DNA from: an uncultured Hydrogenophaga sp.
Lineage (GTDB): Bacteria; Pseudomonadota; Gammaproteobacteria; Burkholderiales; Burkholderiaceae_C
Direction of reading: 5' to 3'
Assembly (NCBI RefSeq): GCF_958439165.1
Contig: NZ_OY288142.1
Location: forward strand, 1 to 64,000
DNA length: 64,000 nucleotides
Shown: piece by piece, positions 1 to 14,418 of the stretch
How the letters are laid out: each line of letters begins with the position of its first letter
Numbering within the stretch: the stretch's first letter is position 1
Made by a program: the position numbers and the translations under genes
The notes under the pieces: generated by a model
Seen by the model: only the letters and a program-made list of their open reading frames with translations
Databases searched by the model: none
Told to the model about the DNA's origin: nothing

Positions 1-520
1 GTTGCGGCGCTTCTCGGTGTCGGGCCGCGTGGCCCGGCCGGGCGTGCACCTTGCGCCGGCCGGCATCACCCTGCGTGAACTGATCGATGAACACTGCGGC
101 GGCATGGCGCCGGGCCACACGCTCAAGGCTACCTGCCGGCGGGGCCTCGGGGCGCATCCTGCCGGCCTCGCTGGCCGACGTGTCGCTGGACTTCGACACC
201 CTGGCCGAGCACGGTGCCTTCGTCGGCTCGATGGCGGTGGTGGTGCTGGGCCACACCGACAGCGGTGCGCGACGCGCCCTCAACCTGATGCGCTTCTTTG
301 TGCACGAATCCTGCGGCCAGTGCACCCCTTGCCGCGCCGGCCACCACCCGGGCGGTCGAACTCATGCAGTCCCCGGTGTGGGACGCCGAGGTGCTGGGCG
401 AGCTCTCCGCCGTGATGCGGGACGCCAGCATCTGTGGCCTGGGCCAGCCGGCGCCCAACCCCATGGACAGCGTGCTGCGGTTCTTTCCGGAAGAACCGGT
501 CTGGGCGAGGTGCAGCATGA
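1..520 (+). pseudogene. fdsB: NAD-dependent formate dehydrogenase beta subunit, 3' part, frameshifted
   Basis: This is the C-terminal part of the NuoF-like FMN/4Fe-4S subunit of the soluble NAD-dependent formate dehydrogenase, which passes electrons from FdsA to NAD+. Recognisable segments lie in three frames. Frame 2 (to about 128) carries VSGRVARPGVHLAPAGITL. Frame 3 (about 135-345) carries the 4Fe-4S motif ESCGQCTPCRAG. Frame 1 (from about 347) carries TTRAVELM and SVLRFFPEE. The shifts fit missing bases near 128-136 (gctacctgccggc where gcctacctgcccggc is expected) and one extra C near 344-347. No stop precedes the fdsA start in frame 1, so the true C-terminus is unclear. The 5' part lies outside the window. 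It is either a real pseudogene or base-calling error; identity is secure. Confidence 0.75.
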
Positions 521-3306
521 GCACCGTGCACTTCACCCTGGACGGGCAGGCCGTCACGGCAGAGGCCGGTGAAAGCCTGCTGGACGTCGCGCAGCGCTGC
601 GGCACCGAACTGCCCCACCTCTGTCACAAGGACGGGCTGCGCAGCCCGGGCAATTGCCGCGCCTGTGTGGTGGAAGTCCAGGGCGAACGGGTGCTGGCGC
701 CGTCGTGCTGCCGCTCGCCCGCCGAGGGCATGGTGGTGCACACCGCTTCCGACCGCGCCACCCGCGCCCGCCGCACCGTGCTGGAACTGCTGCTGGCCGA
801 TGCGCCGGCCACCGCCACGCTCAAGCATGACAGCGAACTCGCCACCTGGGCCACGCGAGCCCAGGCCCGGCCCGACCGCTTCCCGGCGCGCGCGCCGGTC
901 GGCCATGACGCCTCCCACCCGGCCATGGTGGTCAACCTGGACGCCTGCATCCAGTGCACCCGCTGCATCCGCGCCTGCCGCGAAGAGCAGGGCAACGATG
1001 TGCTGGGCCTGGCTTTCCGGGGGGGGCATGCGCAGATCGTGTTCGACCAGGGCGATGCGATGGGCGAAAGCACCTGCGTGGCCTGCGGCGAATGCGTGCA
1101 GGCCTGCCCCACCGGCGCCATCGCCCCGGCGCACGGCGTCTTCGCGAAGCCGGTGCAGAAGCAGGTGGATTCGGTCTGCCCGTTCTGCGGCGTGGGCTGC
1201 CAGCTCACCTACCAGGTCAGCGACGAACGCATCCAGCATGTGGTGGGCGCGCAAGGGCCGGCCAACGAGGGCCGGCTGTGCGTGAAGGGCCGCTTCGGCT
1301 TCGACTACGCCCACAGCCCCGAGCGGCTGACCATCCCGCTGATCCGCAAGCCCGGCGTGCCCAAGGATCCGCTGGACGTGCGTCGGCGCGACTGGCGCGA
1401 CCTGTTCCGCGAAGCCACCTGGGACGAGGCGCTGGACGCCGCTGCTGCCGGCCTGCGCCGTGCCCGCGAAACGCAACCCGCCACCGGACGCGATGCGGCC
1501 GTGGCCGGTTTCGGTTCGGCCAAGGGCACCAACGAAGAGGCCTACCTGTTCCAGAAGCTGATCCGCAGCGCCTTTGCCACCCACAACGTCGACCACTGCA
1601 CCCGCCTGTGCCATGCCTCCAGCGTGGCCGCGCTGATGGAGGGCCTGGGGTCGGCCGTGGTCACCAACCCGCTGCGCGACGTGCAGCACGCCGACTTCGT
1701 GCTGTTGATCGGCGCCAACCCGGCGCAGAACCACCCGGTGGGCGCGAGCTGGATCAAGAACGCGGTGAAGCGCGGCACCCGGCTGGTGCTGGCCGACCCG
1801 CGCCGCACCGAGCTGGCCCGCCACGCCTGGAAGCACCTGGGCTTCCAGCCCGGCACCGACGTGGCCCTGCTCAATGCCCTGCTGCACGTCATCATCGAAG
1901 AGGGGCTGACCGACCCGGCCTATGTGGCCGCCCACACGCTGGACTTCGAGCGCCTGCGCGCCCATGTGGCCGACTTCCCGCCCGAAGCCATGGCGCCGGT
2001 CTGCGGCATACCGGCCGACACCCTGCGCGAGGTGGCCCGTGCCTATGCCACCGCCGGCAACAGCATGATCCTGTGGGGCATGGGCGTGAGCCAGCACACC
2101 CACGGCACCGACAACGCCCGCTGCCTGATCGCGCTGTCGCTCATCACCGGGCAGATCGGCCGTCCGGGCACCGGCCTGCATCCGCTGCGCGGCCAGAACA
2201 ATGTGCAGGGCGCCAGCGACGCCGGCCTGATTCCCATGGTGCTGCCCGACTACCACCGGGTCAGCGATGCCGCCTCGCGTGCCCGGGCCGAGCAGCTCTG
2301 GGGCCTGGCCCCGGGCAGCCTGGGCAGCGAGCCGGGCCTCACCGTGGTGGAGATCATCGATGCGGCGCACGCCGGCCGCATCCGCGCCATGCTGATCCAG
2401 GGCGAGAACCCGGCCATGAGCGACCCCGACGCCACCCACGCCCGTGAAGCCCTGGCCGGTCTGGACCATCTGGTGGTGCAGGACATCTTCCTGACCGAGA
2501 CCGCCAGCCTGGCCGACGTGGTGCTGCCCGCCACCGCCTGGCCCGAGAAGACCGGCAGCGTCACCAACACCGACCGCTGCGTGCAGCTGGGCCGCAAGGC
2601 CGTGGCCGCACCGGGCCAGGCCCGGGCCGACGCCTGGATCACCGAGCAGCTGGCGCTGCGTCTGGGGCTGCCCTGGGGCTACGGCGTCGATCCGGATGGT
2701 TCGGCCACGCCGGATGCCGGCCAGGGCATCGGCGCGGTCTTCGAGGAGATGCGGTCGATGATGCCCAGCATCGCCGGCCTGTCGTGGGCACGGCTGCTGC
2801 GCGAGGGCGCGGTCACCTACCCGGTGGCCGACGAGGCCGATCCGGGCCATCCGGTGGTGTTCACCGACGGCTTCCCCACGCCCAGTGGCCGCGCCACCCT
2901 GGTGCCGGCCGAACTGCGCGCGCCGGCCGAAAGCCCGGACGCCGAGTACCCGATGGTGCTGATCACCGGCCGGCAGCTGGAGCACTGGCACACCGGCAGC
3001 ATGACCCGCCGCGCCACCGTGCTGGACGCGCTGGAACCCGCCCCGGTGGTCAGCCTGCACCCGGCCACCGCGGCCCGCCTGGGCCTGGCCGCCGGCGACA
3101 GTGCCCAGGTGCGGTCGCGGCGCGGCCATGTGACCCTGCCGGTGCGGCTGGACCAGGGCATGCCGGCCGATGCCGCCTTCATCCCCTTTGCCTACGCCGA
3201 GGCGGCGGCCAACCTGCTGACCAACCCGGCGCTGGATCCGGTCGGCAAGATCGCCGAACTCAAGTACTGCGCGGTCGATGTGCGGCCGGGGGTGGTGCCT
3301 ACCTAG
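517..3306 (+). CDS. fdsA: NAD-dependent formate dehydrogenase, molybdenum-containing alpha subunit
   Basis: A 929-aa catalytic subunit that oxidises formate to CO2 at a bis-MGD cofactor and passes electrons through Fe-S clusters to FdsB and NAD+ in the cytoplasm. The N-terminal 2Fe-2S ferredoxin domain has Cys36, 47, 50 and 64. Two 4Fe-4S motifs follow (CIQCTRCIRAC near residue 144, CVACGECVQACP near 187), then the cluster of the Mo domain (CPFCGVGC, 221). VDHCTRLCHASS places the catalytic Cys at about 365, where the E. coli FdhF selenocysteine sits. The start chosen is ATG 517 with GAGG upstream. The usual fdhD-like and fdsD genes do not follow; the next gene is uvrA. Length matches FdsA of Burkholderiales. 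Confidence 0.95.
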   Translation: MSTVHFTLDGQAVTAEAGESLLDVAQRCGTELPHLCHKDGLRSPGNCRACVVEVQGERVLAPSCCRSPAEGMVVHTASDRATRARRTVLELLLADAPATATLKHDSELATWATRAQARPDRFPARAPVGHDASHPAMVVNLDACIQCTRCIRACREEQGNDVLGLAFRGGHAQIVFDQGDAMGESTCVACGECVQACPTGAIAPAHGVFAKPVQKQVDSVCPFCGVGCQLTYQVSDERIQHVVGAQGPANEGRLCVKGRFGFDYAHSPERLTIPLIRKPGVPKDPLDVRRRDWRDLFREATWDEALDAAAAGLRRARETQPATGRDAAVAGFGSAKGTNEEAYLFQKLIRSAFATHNVDHCTRLCHASSVAALMEGLGSAVVTNPLRDVQHADFVLLIGANPAQNHPVGASWIKNAVKRGTRLVLADPRRTELARHAWKHLGFQPGTDVALLNALLHVIIEEGLTDPAYVAAHTLDFERLRAHVADFPPEAMAPVCGIPADTLREVARAYATAGNSMILWGMGVSQHTHGTDNARCLIALSLITGQIGRPGTGLHPLRGQNNVQGASDAGLIPMVLPDYHRVSDAASRARAEQLWGLAPGSLGSEPGLTVVEIIDAAHAGRIRAMLIQGENPAMSDPDATHAREALAGLDHLVVQDIFLTETASLADVVLPATAWPEKTGSVTNTDRCVQLGRKAVAAPGQARADAWITEQLALRLGLPWGYGVDPDGSATPDAGQGIGAVFEEMRSMMPSIAGLSWARLLREGAVTYPVADEADPGHPVVFTDGFPTPSGRATLVPAELRAPAESPDAEYPMVLITGRQLEHWHTGSMTRRATVLDALEPAPVVSLHPATAARLGLAAGDSAQVRSRRGHVTLPVRLDQGMPADAAFIPFAYAEAAANLLTNPALDPVGKIAELKYCAVDVRPGVVPT

Positions 3307-3337
3307 AATGGTCGGCCCTTGCCCCTGGAGCCGCCCC

Positions 3338-9625
<6,288 letters not shown>

Positions 9626-9657
9626 CGCAGGGTTGAAGGCACCTGCTGCCGGCGGCC

Positions 9658-10119
9658 TCAGCGCCCCGGCAGCGGCAGCGCTGTCTTGTAGCGCACCTGC
9701 TTCAGGGTGAAGCTGGAGCGGATCTTCTCGATCTCCGGGATGGGGGCGAGCCGGTCCAGGATGAAACGCTCCAGCGCCGCCATGTCGGCCACCACCACAC
9801 GGATCAGGTAGTCGGAATCGCCGGTCATGAGGTAGCACTCCATCACCTCCTCGTGGTCGGCAATGCCGGCTTCGAAGCAGGCCAGCGCCTCCTTGCTCTG
9901 GGTCTTGAGGCTGATGTTGATGAACACGCTCAGACCCAGCCCGAGGCGGGCCGGGTCCACCAGGGCCACATAGCGGCGGATCAGGCCCGACTGCTCCATG
10001 GCCTTGACCCGCGCCAGGCAGGGCGAGGGCGAGAGGCCGACCCGCCGCGCCAGCTCCACGTTGGACAGCGAGCCATCGTGCTGGAGTTCGTGCAGGATGC
10101 GGCGGTCGATGGGGTCCAT
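9658..10119 (-). CDS. Lrp/AsnC family transcriptional regulator
   Basis: A 153-aa DNA-binding regulator. The N-terminal helix-turn-helix (MDPIDRRILHELQHDGSLSN, then VELARRVGLSPSPCLARVKAME) is followed by the RAM effector domain (SVFINISLKTQ, ECYLMTGDSDYLIRVVV). The start is the ATG at 10119; an upstream in-frame extension lacks family similarity. It is transcribed away from the AceE-type gene at 10231. The shared 111-bp region holds a 15-bp palindrome that could be its operator. Lrp relatives often sense an amino acid and control the adjacent catabolic gene, so it probably controls the divergent dehydrogenase (inference). Confidence 0.9.
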   Translation of the reverse strand: MDPIDRRILHELQHDGSLSNVELARRVGLSPSPCLARVKAMEQSGLIRRYVALVDPARLGLGLSVFINISLKTQSKEALACFEAGIADHEEVMECYLMTGDSDYLIRVVVADMAALERFILDRLAPIPEIEKIRSSFTLKQVRYKTALPLPGR

Positions 10120-10143
10120 GGTGTCTTGTGCTGTTTTGTGGTT

Positions 10144-10158
10144 GATCTGCGGCAGATC
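10144..10158. promoter_or_regulatory. palindrome, possible Lrp operator
   Basis: GATCTGC-G-GCAGATC is a perfect 7-bp inverted repeat around one base. It lies between the divergent Lrp gene (start 10119) and the AceE-type gene (start 10231). Position and symmetry fit an operator for the adjacent regulator; binding is inferred only. Confidence 0.45.
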
Positions 10159-10230
10159 GTGCTTTCTGGCCGCCCGGTGGCAGCCATTTTGGCAGCACAT
10201 GCCGGCGGCTTGTGCCTACAGTGCGGTGCC

Positions 10231-12813
10231 ATGAACGCTCCCTCCGCCCTCCCCACCGAACTCCTCCATGCCATCGACGCCGACCCGCAGGAAACCGCGG
10301 AATGGCACGAGGCCTTCCTGGCCCTGCTGCAGCAGGCCGGTCCGGCCCGGGCGCGGCAGCTGCTGGATGGCCTGGCCGGGCTGGCAGCGCACCAGGGCGT
10401 GGGCTGGAAGCCCAGCCTGAACACCCCCTACGTCAACACGATTCCCGCCTACCGCCAGCCGCCATTCCCGGGCGATCTGGCCATCGAGGAGCGACTGGCC
10501 TCGCTGATGCGCTGGAACGCACTGGCCATGGTGGTGCGGGCCAACACCGCCTACGGCGAGCTGGGTGGGCACATCGCCAGCTATGCCAGCGCGGCCGACC
10601 TGTTCGAGACCGGCTTCCACCACTTCTTCCGCGCCGGCCGGCAGGGCGATCTGGTGTTCTTCCAGCCGCACAGCGCACCCGGCGTCTACGCCCGCGCCTT
10701 CCTGGAAGGTCGCCTGTCCGAAGACGACCTGCTGCACTACCGGCAGGAAATCAGCGCCGGTGCCAGCGGCGCGCGCGGCCTCTCCAGCTACCCGCACCCC
10801 TGGCTCATGCCGGACTTCTGGCAGTTCCCCACCGGCTCCATGGGCCTGGGGCCCATCAGCTCGATCTACCACGCGCGCTTCATGCGCTACCTGGGTCACC
10901 GGGGGCTGCAGGACACGGCGGGCCGCACCGTGTGGGGCGTGTTCGGCGATGGCGAGATGGACGAGCCCGAGAGCATGAGCGCACTCACCCTGGCCGCCCG
11001 CGAGAAGCTCGACAACCTGGTCTGGGTGGTCAACTGCAACCTGCAGCGACTCGACGGCCCGGTGCGCGGCAACGACCGCATCATCGACGAGCTCGAACGC
11101 CTGTTCGCCGGCGCGGGCTGGAACGTGATCAAGCTGGTCTGGGGCAGCGACTGGGACGGCCTGTTCGCCCGCGACCACAGCGGCGCCCTGCTGCGCGCCC
11201 TGGGCGACACGGTGGACGGCCAGATGCAGACCTTTGCCGCCAAGGACGGCCGCTTCAACCGCGACCACTTCTTCGGCCAGAACGCCGAGCTGGCGGCACT
11301 CGCCCAGGGCATGACCGACGAGCAGATCGACCGCCTCAAGCGCGGCGGGCACGACCTGGTCAAGATCCACGCCGCTTACGCCGCCGCAGCAGCCCACCGG
11401 GGCCAGCCCACCGTCATCCTGGCCCACACCAAGAAGGGCTACGGCATGGGCAGCGCCGGGCAGGGCAAGATGACCACGCACAGCCAGAAGAAGCTGGACG
11501 GCGACGAGCTCATCGAATTCCGCAACCGCTTCAACCTGCCGCTGTCCGACGAGCAGGCGCGCGGCCTGAGCTTCTACCGCCCGGCCGACGACAGCCCCGA
11601 AATGCGCTACCTGCGCGAACGCCGCGAAGCCCTGGGTGGCGCCATGCCCCGCCGCGAAATCGCCTGCGAAGTGGTGCCGGTGCCGGCCCTGGACCGCTAC
11701 GCCAGCTTCGCGCTGCAGCCCGGCGGCAAGGAGATGAGCACCACCATGGCCTTCGTGCGCATGCTGGGCAACCTGCTCAAGGACCCGGCGCTGGGTCCGC
11801 GCGTGGTGCCCATCGTGGCCGACGAGGCCCGCACCTTCGGCATGGCCAACCTGTTCAAGCAGGTCGGCATCTACAGCAGCGTGGGCCAGCGTTATGCGCC
11901 GGAAGACATCGGCTCGGTGCTGAGCTACCGCGAGGCGCTGGACGGCCAGATCCTGGAGGAGGGCATCAGCGAGGCCGGTGCCATCGCCAGCTGGACGGCG
12001 GCCGCCACCAGCTACAGCGTGCATGGCCTGGCCATGCTGCCCTTCTACATCTACTACTCCATGTTCGGCTTCCAGCGCGTGGGCGACGCCATCTGGGCCG
12101 CCGCCGACCAGCGCGCCCGCGGCTTCCTGCTCGGCGCCACTTCGGGCCGCACCACGCTGGGCGGCGAGGGGCTGCAGCACCAGGACGGCAGCAGCCACCT
12201 GGTGGCCGCCACCATCCCCAACTGCCGCGCCTGGGACCCGGCCTTTGCCGGCGAACTGGCCGTCATCCTGGATGCCGGCATGCGCGAGATGCTGGTGGAG
12301 CAGCGCGATGTCTTCCACTACATCACGCTGATGAACGAGAACGTGGCCATGCCCGACCTGCCCGCGGGTGCGGCCGAGGGCGTGCTGCGCGGGGCCTACC
12401 GCTTCGCGCGTTTCGGTGAGGGCCTGCCGCAACGGGTGGTGCTGATGGCTTCCGGCGCCATCGTGGGCGAGGCGCTCAAGGCGGCCCGGCTGCTGGAAGC
12501 GCAAGGGGTAGGGGCCGACGTGATCAGCGTCACCAGCTGGAGCGAACTGGCCCGCGACGGTCAGCGCTGCGACGACAGCGGCACCGGCACACCCTGGATC
12601 GCGCAGCTGCTGCAGGATTCACCCGCCCCCATCGTCATGGCCAGCGACTATGTGCGCGCCCTGCCGGACAGCATCCGGGCCTGGCTGCCGGCCGACCGGC
12701 GCTGCACCACGCTGGGCACCGACGGCTTCGGGCGCAGCGACACGCGGGCGGCGCTGCGGTCGTTCTTCCACGTGGACGCAACCTCCATCGCGCAGGCGGC
12801 CTTGCGGGGTTAA
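10231..12813 (+). CDS. pyruvate dehydrogenase E1-type (AceE family) 2-oxoacid dehydrogenase
   Basis: An 860-aa homodimeric-type E1 that uses thiamine diphosphate to decarboxylate a 2-oxoacid and acylate a partner E2 lipoyl domain. The TPP/Mg motif GDGEMDEPES starts near residue 239 and is followed by NCNLQRLDGPVRGN, both as in E. coli AceE. The length is slightly under the usual 885-900 aa. There is no aceF or lpd beside it; instead it is divergent from an Lrp regulator. That arrangement resembles Pseudomonas mdeB (2-oxobutyrate E1 with the Lrp-type MdeR), but no methionine gamma-lyase gene follows here. It could be a second AceE or an MdeB-like enzyme; the substrate cannot be decided from sequence. 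Confidence 0.9.
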   Translation: MNAPSALPTELLHAIDADPQETAEWHEAFLALLQQAGPARARQLLDGLAGLAAHQGVGWKPSLNTPYVNTIPAYRQPPFPGDLAIEERLASLMRWNALAMVVRANTAYGELGGHIASYASAADLFETGFHHFFRAGRQGDLVFFQPHSAPGVYARAFLEGRLSEDDLLHYRQEISAGASGARGLSSYPHPWLMPDFWQFPTGSMGLGPISSIYHARFMRYLGHRGLQDTAGRTVWGVFGDGEMDEPESMSALTLAAREKLDNLVWVVNCNLQRLDGPVRGNDRIIDELERLFAGAGWNVIKLVWGSDWDGLFARDHSGALLRALGDTVDGQMQTFAAKDGRFNRDHFFGQNAELAALAQGMTDEQIDRLKRGGHDLVKIHAAYAAAAAHRGQPTVILAHTKKGYGMGSAGQGKMTTHSQKKLDGDELIEFRNRFNLPLSDEQARGLSFYRPADDSPEMRYLRERREALGGAMPRREIACEVVPVPALDRYASFALQPGGKEMSTTMAFVRMLGNLLKDPALGPRVVPIVADEARTFGMANLFKQVGIYSSVGQRYAPEDIGSVLSYREALDGQILEEGISEAGAIASWTAAATSYSVHGLAMLPFYIYYSMFGFQRVGDAIWAAADQRARGFLLGATSGRTTLGGEGLQHQDGSSHLVAATIPNCRAWDPAFAGELAVILDAGMREMLVEQRDVFHYITLMNENVAMPDLPAGAAEGVLRGAYRFARFGEGLPQRVVLMASGAIVGEALKAARLLEAQGVGADVISVTSWSELARDGQRCDDSGTGTPWIAQLLQDSPAPIVMASDYVRALPDSIRAWLPADRRCTTLGTDGFGRSDTRAALRSFFHVDATSIAQAALRG

Positions 12814-12823
12814 GCTGCCGGCC

Positions 12824-13144
12824 GTGCGACCGGTCGTCATCCACATCCACCCCGAAGCGCCGCCCAAGCCGGCGCTGGGCCAGCCCTGCAACGGCTGCGG
12901 CCTGTGCTGCCTGGCCGAACCGTGCCCGGTGGGCATGGTGATCTCGCGCAAGCGCACCGGTGCGTGCGACGCGTTGCGCTGGCAGGCCGATGCCGCGCAG
13001 TACCGCTGCGGCCTCCTCACCGACACCGCCGGTGTGCTGGGCCCGCGCTGGGCCTGGGCGGCGCCGCTGCTGCGGCGGCTGGCGCGGCGCTGGATATCGG
13101 CCGGCAGCGGGTGCGATGCCGACCTGGAGCGCGGGCCGGGCTAG
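12824..13144 (+). CDS. small Cys-rich CxxCxxCC protein
   Basis: A 106-aa protein that appears to begin at GTG 12824, 10 bp after the AceE-type gene. It has CNGCGLCC near residue 26 and a nearby CPVG, plus later cysteines. This matches the CxxCxxCC zinc/iron-chelating family (YkgJ-like), but is shorter. It may share a transcript with the upstream gene. Function is unknown; a metal-binding role is inferred from the cysteines alone. Confidence 0.7.
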   Translation: MRPVVIHIHPEAPPKPALGQPCNGCGLCCLAEPCPVGMVISRKRTGACDALRWQADAAQYRCGLLTDTAGVLGPRWAWAAPLLRRLARRWISAGSGCDADLERGPG

Positions 13145-13167
13145 GCCTTGCCCGGCCTGACCATGCC

Positions 13168-13914
13168 TCACTCGCTGTACCGGGCCGCCAGCAGCTGCAT
13201 TTCCTGCGTGGTCAAGGCTGGCGCCTTGAGTCGTTGACAAGTTGCCGTGAGCCGCTCGATGGTGTGCGGTGCTGCATCCGGATTCAGGGAGGTCACATAC
13301 AGGGCCACTGCCGCCATGTGTCCCAGCTCATGCAGGGTCTGCTCATCGGCGGACGAAGCCAGGCTGCCGTAGCTGATCGGGTGGCCGAGGTGTTCAAACG
13401 CTTCCGCGAAGGTCTTGATCCTTTCGGGCTCTGGAAGCAGTTTCAGCAGCTGCAGCGCCGGCTCGATCTGTTGCCACTGCATCAGATACGCCGCGAGCTG
13501 GCACAGCACCCAGCCGTCTTTGCCTTCAAGCATCTGGCCCTTTGCCAGCTGGCTCAACGAGAGGGCAAAGTCAGGATTCAGGCTTGCGAGACCGGGGGCC
13601 GACAGTGGGCTGACGCCCAGTTGTTCGACCAGAAAAGTCAGGTTGCTGAAGTAGTGCTCGATACAGTCGGGAATGCTGTTGCGTACCGGCATCCGGATCT
13701 TGATGCCATGCGGCGCAGACTCCGTAAGCTTCACCGACCCGAACGGGGTGTTGGTGAATTGCAGTTTCTGCTCGATGCGTTCCTGCACCTCTTTCACGAG
13801 CCTTTTGTCGGCGGCGATTCGTTGCGGCAGCGGGCAGCGGATCTTGGTGGTGTTGCCGCGTGTCCTGATGCTGATGCTGGCCGTCTGGGACGGGGTGCTG
13901 GTTCCGGAGATCAT
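13168..13914 (-). CDS. hypothetical protein
   Basis: A 248-aa soluble protein I do not recognise. It has no signal peptide or membrane helix. The middle (FALSLSQLAKGQMLEGKDGW onward) is Leu/Gln-rich and helical, with Trp-Gln-Gln and leucine heptad-like stretches that could be helical repeats. Base composition looks less GC-rich than the flanks, and neither neighbour belongs to an obvious operon with it, so it may be recently acquired. Its 3' end converges on the Cys-rich gene. Confidence 0.6.
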   Translation of the reverse strand: MISGTSTPSQTASISIRTRGNTTKIRCPLPQRIAADKRLVKEVQERIEQKLQFTNTPFGSVKLTESAPHGIKIRMPVRNSIPDCIEHYFSNLTFLVEQLGVSPLSAPGLASLNPDFALSLSQLAKGQMLEGKDGWVLCQLAAYLMQWQQIEPALQLLKLLPEPERIKTFAEAFEHLGHPISYGSLASSADEQTLHELGHMAAVALYVTSLNPDAAPHTIERLTATCQRLKAPALTTQEMQLLAARYSE

Positions 13915-14024
13915 GAGAGGAAGGGGAAGTGGTCGGAGCCCCTTCGTGACCTGCCCCCCTCCATTGGGTCGCGCCAGCCTGCATCCTTGATGAAATCATC
14001 AGGGTCAGGTCAGAAGCGCCGGAT

Positions 14025-14408
14025 TCAGCGAACCAGCAGCGTCACCACGCCGGCCGTCAGCGCCAGCACCGCCCAGATCAGCATGCGCGAGCGCAGGCGC
14101 AGCTTGTTCACCGCGTCCACCAGCCGGGCGTTCTGCTCGGCCAGCTCGGTCACCATCTGCGCGGTCTGCTGCTGCACCACGGCCTGCTGGTCAATCAGCT
14201 GACGGGCCTCGATCAGCCGGTTGCGCAACTCGCCCAGGCTGGGCGGCTCGGCATTCGGGTCCAGCGGGGGGCCCGGTGGCACCACCGGAGCCGGCGTGGC
14301 GGACTGCCGCTCCATGAGCTTGCGGGCGGCGTTCAGCACCTTGGGCGCGTGTTCGATCACATCGCCCCAGGGGATGTATTTGAGGGCAGCGATCCAGGGC
14401 AGGGCCAT
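14025..14408 (-). CDS. hypothetical protein with C-terminal membrane anchor
   Basis: A 127-aa protein. The N-terminal part (MALPWIAALKYIPWGDVIEH) is followed by a Pro-rich segment and a Gln/Glu-rich coiled coil (about residues 60-105). A single C-terminal transmembrane helix ends in VVTLLVR, so it is probably a tail-anchored inner-membrane protein facing the cytoplasm. The ATG at 14408 has a good GAAAGGA ribosome site. It lies 10 bp downstream of the MFS gene and is probably cotranscribed. Function unknown. Confidence 0.75.
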   Translation of the reverse strand: MALPWIAALKYIPWGDVIEHAPKVLNAARKLMERQSATPAPVVPPGPPLDPNAEPPSLGELRNRLIEARQLIDQQAVVQQQTAQMVTELAEQNARLVDAVNKLRLRSRMLIWAVLALTAGVVTLLVR

Positions 14409-14418
14409 GCGGTTCCTT

